Shown: piece after piece, positions 32,031 to 34,638 of the stretch | Layout of the letters: every line of letters starts with the position of its first letter | Position numbering within the stretch: the stretch's first letter is position 1 | NCBI GenBank assembly: GCA_910577235.1 | Contig: CAJTMX010000040.1 | Span: forward strand, 1-34,638 | DNA length: 34,638 nucleotides | Direction: 5' to 3' | Source of the DNA: an uncultured Acetatifactor sp. | Lineage (GTDB): Bacteria; Bacillota; Clostridia; Lachnospirales; Lachnospiraceae | The notes under the pieces: model-generated | The model's database searches: none | Seen by the model: only the letters and a program-made list of their open reading frames with translations | What the model was told of the DNA's origin: nothing | Translations under genes and position numbers: made by a program

Positions 32031-34025
32031 TTACATTTCCATCAGTTGACAATCATGTTTTTTAAAGAAATCTACTCTCGGTTCCAGATACTTCAGTTTA
32101 TGACTCTCCACATCTGCAATATAAAAAGAAACCGGCTCAAATATATTACTCCAATCCCACAATTCTTCACCCAAATTTAGATATTCTCTAAACATTTCAC
32201 ATCCTTCCGGTGCAATTGGATGAATTAGTATTGCCATAACCTTACAAGCATAAAAACAGTCGATAATAAGCTGTTTTCTGTATTCCGCATTATTGGTGGC
32301 ATCTGCAATCTTTACATTGTTTACCCAATGCTTATTTATTGATCGGATAAAGTCGTCTAAAACATAAGAGATACGATGAAACTCATGATTATACATATAA
32401 CGCTCATAATCAAGAACAGTTTTCTCTGTCATAAGTCTTATTTGTTCACTCACATCGCCCTCAGGGATTTTCCCGTCACAATTATTCTGAATAGCATAGA
32501 AACAGGTCCGAATTAGCCGGTTAAACACATTGGTTATCAAATTACCATCTTTCAGAACCATATCTACACCGACCCTGTCTTCCTCTTTCATAAATACCTG
32601 CGGCTTAAAACCTACACTTTTGGAGGACAGGCCCAAACTCATAAAATGCATTCTTAACTGATCCTTAGTGTAATGATTAAGCAGTTCATCTGCCATAGGA
32701 GGCTTTAATTCGGAACTGCTGCTGGCTTTTGTATCCATATACAACAGATGTCGATTGGCTATGATATGAGTTAAGTGTACTTTCTCCACATCCGGCACTT
32801 CCCCTCTGGGAACCTGTAAACCTGTAAATAACCCAGTCTGGGCGATGGCATAGAAATAAATGTTGTCTTCTCCAATAAACTGATAAACTTTAGATTCCTC
32901 ATCATACCACCACCTGGATAAGTCAGCTTCTTTTCCTTGCTCACTCAAATATGCTAAAGTAAAGGAAATCGGCGCCCATAGCGATTCCGGCCATACCCAA
33001 AAGGTGAGGTCTTTCAATTCTTCACACTCCGGGAATGGTATACCCCATTCTACATTACCGGACAGCCGAAAGGGAACCAGCGTCTTTCCGGAAGTATAAT
33101 GAATGTTACTGGCCTCTAATACATTTTTAGCCTTGTCACGGTCATCCAGATTATCAAATTCAAACGCAACAGACGGTTTCTTTTCCTCATTGGTTAATTT
33201 ATGAGGGGGCAGCTTTGCTGACAATTCTGCCAGGTCAACTATATACTTTCTTGGTACATATATTAAGGGTTTTTTCAAAAATTCTTCTACCGTTTCCAGC
33301 TGATACTTACGCGTATTTGTATTTTTCCGCAAGAATTCATTATATTCCTTAACCATATGGATACAATATTCTAAATCGAAATACCAGTTTTCCACATCTC
33401 TGAGGACAGGTTTTTTATTTGATAAGCTGCTGACGGGATTGATAAGCTCCGAAGGCAAAAACTGATGTCCCAACGAACACTCATCGGCATATGCTTTTTC
33501 CGAAGTGCATCCCGGTATAGGGCATTTCCCTGTTACCTGTCTTCCGTTTAAAAACATCTTTTTTTCTTCATCATAAAACTGAGGCATGGACATTTTCTTA
33601 ATATATCCATTTTTGTATAAAGTATGAAACACTTTCGCTGATACCTGTTTGTGAATCGAACCTGCTTCTCCCAGCGCCGATGCTCCAAAGAAATCTAAAC
33701 CGATACCATAGTTTTCCAAGGTTTTCTTCTGATTCTCATGGTTAACACGTACATAATCTTCCAAAGTACCTTCATACCCTGTTTCCTGCAGCTTGCGATA
33801 GCTTTCCATGATGGGAGAACCATAACAATCTGTTCCTGAAAGAAAGATAACATTGTCTTTTCCGATTCGATCTCTTAAAAATCGCGCAAAAATATCTGCA
33901 TGTATAAACATACCACCTACATGTCCAAAATGTAAATTTTTATTTCCATAAGGCATACCTGCCGTAATTATTGCCCGCTTAGGAAATGTGGGGCGTTCAT
34001 TTGAAGTTAACCGCTTACATATCAT
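32031..34025 (-). CDS. Methionyl-tRNA-synthetase-like protein, 5' end split by a MITE
   Basis: The 664-residue intact part is a class I MetRS-type enzyme. The HIGH motif is HFGH in AGMPYGNKNLHFGHVGG near the N-terminus, and a CCCH zinc knuckle is seen in CPIPGC...ECSLGH near 175-195. The KMSKS loop is degenerate: MDTKASSSS in place of KMSKS, so the second Lys is lost. The anticodon-binding helices follow. The original start is at 34261: 20 codons run to the MITE, whose TAG ends them. Removing MITE and one target copy restores one frame of 691 codons. Today translation may restart at the ATG 34025, which has AAAGGA upstream. AT-rich, unlike the main backbone. It may be a MetRS paralogue or a ligase with another role. 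Confidence 0.82.
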   Translation of the reverse strand: MICKRLTSNERPTFPKRAIITAGMPYGNKNLHFGHVGGMFIHADIFARFLRDRIGKDNVIFLSGTDCYGSPIMESYRKLQETGYEGTLEDYVRVNHENQKKTLENYGIGLDFFGASALGEAGSIHKQVSAKVFHTLYKNGYIKKMSMPQFYDEEKKMFLNGRQVTGKCPIPGCTSEKAYADECSLGHQFLPSELINPVSSLSNKKPVLRDVENWYFDLEYCIHMVKEYNEFLRKNTNTRKYQLETVEEFLKKPLIYVPRKYIVDLAELSAKLPPHKLTNEEKKPSVAFEFDNLDDRDKAKNVLEASNIHYTSGKTLVPFRLSGNVEWGIPFPECEELKDLTFWVWPESLWAPISFTLAYLSEQGKEADLSRWWYDEESKVYQFIGEDNIYFYAIAQTGLFTGLQVPRGEVPDVEKVHLTHIIANRHLLYMDTKASSSSELKPPMADELLNHYTKDQLRMHFMSLGLSSKSVGFKPQVFMKEEDRVGVDMVLKDGNLITNVFNRLIRTCFYAIQNNCDGKIPEGDVSEQIRLMTEKTVLDYERYMYNHEFHRISYVLDDFIRSINKHWVNNVKIADATNNAEYRKQLIIDCFYACKVMAILIHPIAPEGCEMFREYLNLGEELWDWSNIFEPVSFYIADVESHKLKYLEPRVDFFKKHDCQLMEM

Positions 34026-34058
34026 ATTGTTTTGTTCCTTTCTTCTATTTATTTTAGC

Positions 34059-34201
34059 CAGGTAATTGCGAAACTCCCTTTTGCGGAGCAGGGAGTGGGC
34101 AATATATACAAAATAAGGGCGACTTGCCACCGCATCGGAGCCCGTTTTTGTATATATTGACCAGTCCCGTCACTTGTTTCAAAGAGTTTCGCAATTGTCT
34201 A
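34059..34201. mobile_element. 143-bp MITE, copy 3, inside the MetRS-like gene
   Basis: Same orientation as copy 1 with three differences (first base C instead of T, one inner T to C, one near the right end). Flanked by a perfect 12-base target duplication ATTTATTTTAGC (34047-34058 and 34202-34213). It interrupts the coding sequence after codon 20 and its own last three bases give the TAG stop. A GTG-initiated frame inside it (34130) is in phase with the rest of the gene. Confidence 0.92.
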
Positions 34202-34261
34202 ATTTATTTTAGCTATTACATGTTTCCCTTTTGGTCGGGGAAGCTCTGACTGTTCCGGCAT
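34199..34261 (-). pseudogene. N-terminal fragment of the MetRS-like gene
   Basis: Twenty codons, MPEQSELPRPKGKHVIAKIN, preceded by an excellent AAAGGAGG site 7 bases before the ATG. They end at TAG supplied by the MITE. The last four codons (AKIN) are repeated on the far side of the MITE, where the frame continues AKINRRKEQNN into the synthetase. This shows the fragment to be the true start of that gene. Confidence 0.82.
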
Positions 34262-34300
34262 AGTATACCTCCTTTTCAAATCCCAAACAGATGGAAATAT

Positions 34301-34347
34301 TATAAAATAAAAACGGTCAAAAACTCGTATCGAGCTTTCGACCGTTT
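34301..34347 (-). terminator. Terminator between the 30-codon ORF and the MetRS-like gene
   Basis: AAACGGTC (34311-34318) pairs with GACCGTTT (34340-34347), with an inner CTCG/CGAG stem. On the minus strand a TTTTTATTTTATA tail follows. It stands 30 bases after the small ORF stop and 40 before the original MetRS-like start. Confidence 0.8.
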
Positions 34348-34376
34348 GGTTCAGATTAACTAGGATAAGACACTTG

Positions 34377-34469
34377 TTATGAACACAGCTCAAAAAGCCC
34401 GTTGTCTATTTTGACAATAAGCTGCTGTTGCTGGTTCATTTTGTTCATGGTAATTGAAAATTTAATCAT
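34377..34469 (-). CDS. 30-codon ORF upstream of the MetRS-like gene
   Basis: A frame starting MIKFSITMNKMNQQQQLIVK and ending NGLFELCS. It has an AAAGGAAAG site and a near-consensus promoter just upstream, and is followed by a strong terminator. Three Met codons lie in the first 11. It could be a leader peptide that controls the MetRS-like gene through the terminator, or an independent small peptide. Not recognised. Confidence 0.55.
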   Translation of the reverse strand: MIKFSITMNKMNQQQQLIVKIDNGLFELCS

Positions 34470-34496
34470 GGGCTTGTCTTTCCTTTATTTTGTGTA

Positions 34497-34525
34497 ATTT
34501 TAACAGTATATATTTTAGTTGTCAA
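34497..34525 (-). promoter_or_regulatory. Promoter of the 30-codon ORF/MetRS-like unit
   Basis: Minus strand TTGACA (34520-34525), 17-base spacer, TAAAAT (34497-34502). A near-consensus match. No second promoter of comparable quality lies between the terminator and the MetRS-like gene. Beyond it, to the window end, I see nothing but AT-rich sequence. Confidence 0.75.
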
Positions 34526-34638
34526 TATGAATATTGATTTTCTTAAGGTATTTTTTGTTGATTTTCTTTCGGTAATTGTAAAGTCGGGTCTTTGACAGTT
34601 TCTTCACAAATCCATTTCGCTGAACTCCAGTATATATA

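Overview
The window looks like chromosomal DNA of an anaerobic clostridial Firmicute, probably Lachnospiraceae-like. Supporting signs are purine-rich Shine-Dalgarno sites, frequent TTG/GTG starts, a PadR/DUF2812 pair, a CD1871A-type CXXC peptide beside TlpA and polyferredoxin genes, and a mid-GC backbone. Two AT-rich patches (about 14.9-16.3 kb and 30.9-34.6 kb) look acquired. The genus cannot be told from the sequence.

Layout. 0.1-8.5 kb, minus strand: a compact lipid cluster read in the order diacylglycerol-kinase-like, CDP-archaeol-synthase-like, phosphatidylserine synthase, phosphatidylserine decarboxylase, UbiA-like prenyltransferase, rifampin-phosphotransferase-like enzyme, AMP-forming ligase, GNAT acyltransferase. 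The last five overlap or nearly touch. 8.6-12.7 kb: ABC-2 exporter operon (ATPase, two permeases, small membrane protein) with a clear promoter and terminator. 12.8-13.9 kb: PadR/DUF2812 with an operator-like palindrome inside the promoter. 13.9-14.8 kb: tatD. 14.9-17.2 kb: AT-rich polyprenyl synthase, a lipoprotein gene broken by an in-frame TGA, and a 42-codon ORF. 17.4-19.1 kb: ECF sigma factor fused to a long C-terminal region that has its own internal ribosome binding site. 19.1-23.5 kb: response regulator, histidine kinase, membrane-anchored protein, and a receiver-alarmone-synthetase fusion. 23.6-25.6 kb: archaeal-type aspartyl-tRNA synthetase behind a leader with an Asp-codon peptide, competing hairpins and a terminator. 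25.6-27.4 kb: TlpA lipoprotein, CXXC peptide, polyferredoxin. 27.4-29.6 kb: tandem PII-like protein and DUF1538 membrane protein. 30-32 kb: histidine phosphatase and AraC/GyrI-like regulator. 32-34.6 kb: MetRS-like gene behind a 30-codon ORF and terminator.

Three nearly identical 143-bp hairpin-forming MITEs (14782, 25144, 34059) are flanked by 11-12 bp target duplications. One interrupts codon 20 of the MetRS-like gene and supplies its stop codon; another sits in the aspS leader.

The strongest candidates for undescribed biology are: (1) the eight-gene lipid cluster, which appears to go beyond phosphatidylethanolamine; (2) the leader-peptide attenuator in front of aspS, where many Firmicutes use a T-box; (3) the receiver-alarmone-synthetase fusion in a two-component operon; (4) the sigma fusion with an internal start; (5) the MITE-split MetRS-like gene and its small-peptide leader. 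All functions are inferred by reading motifs; no database search was possible.
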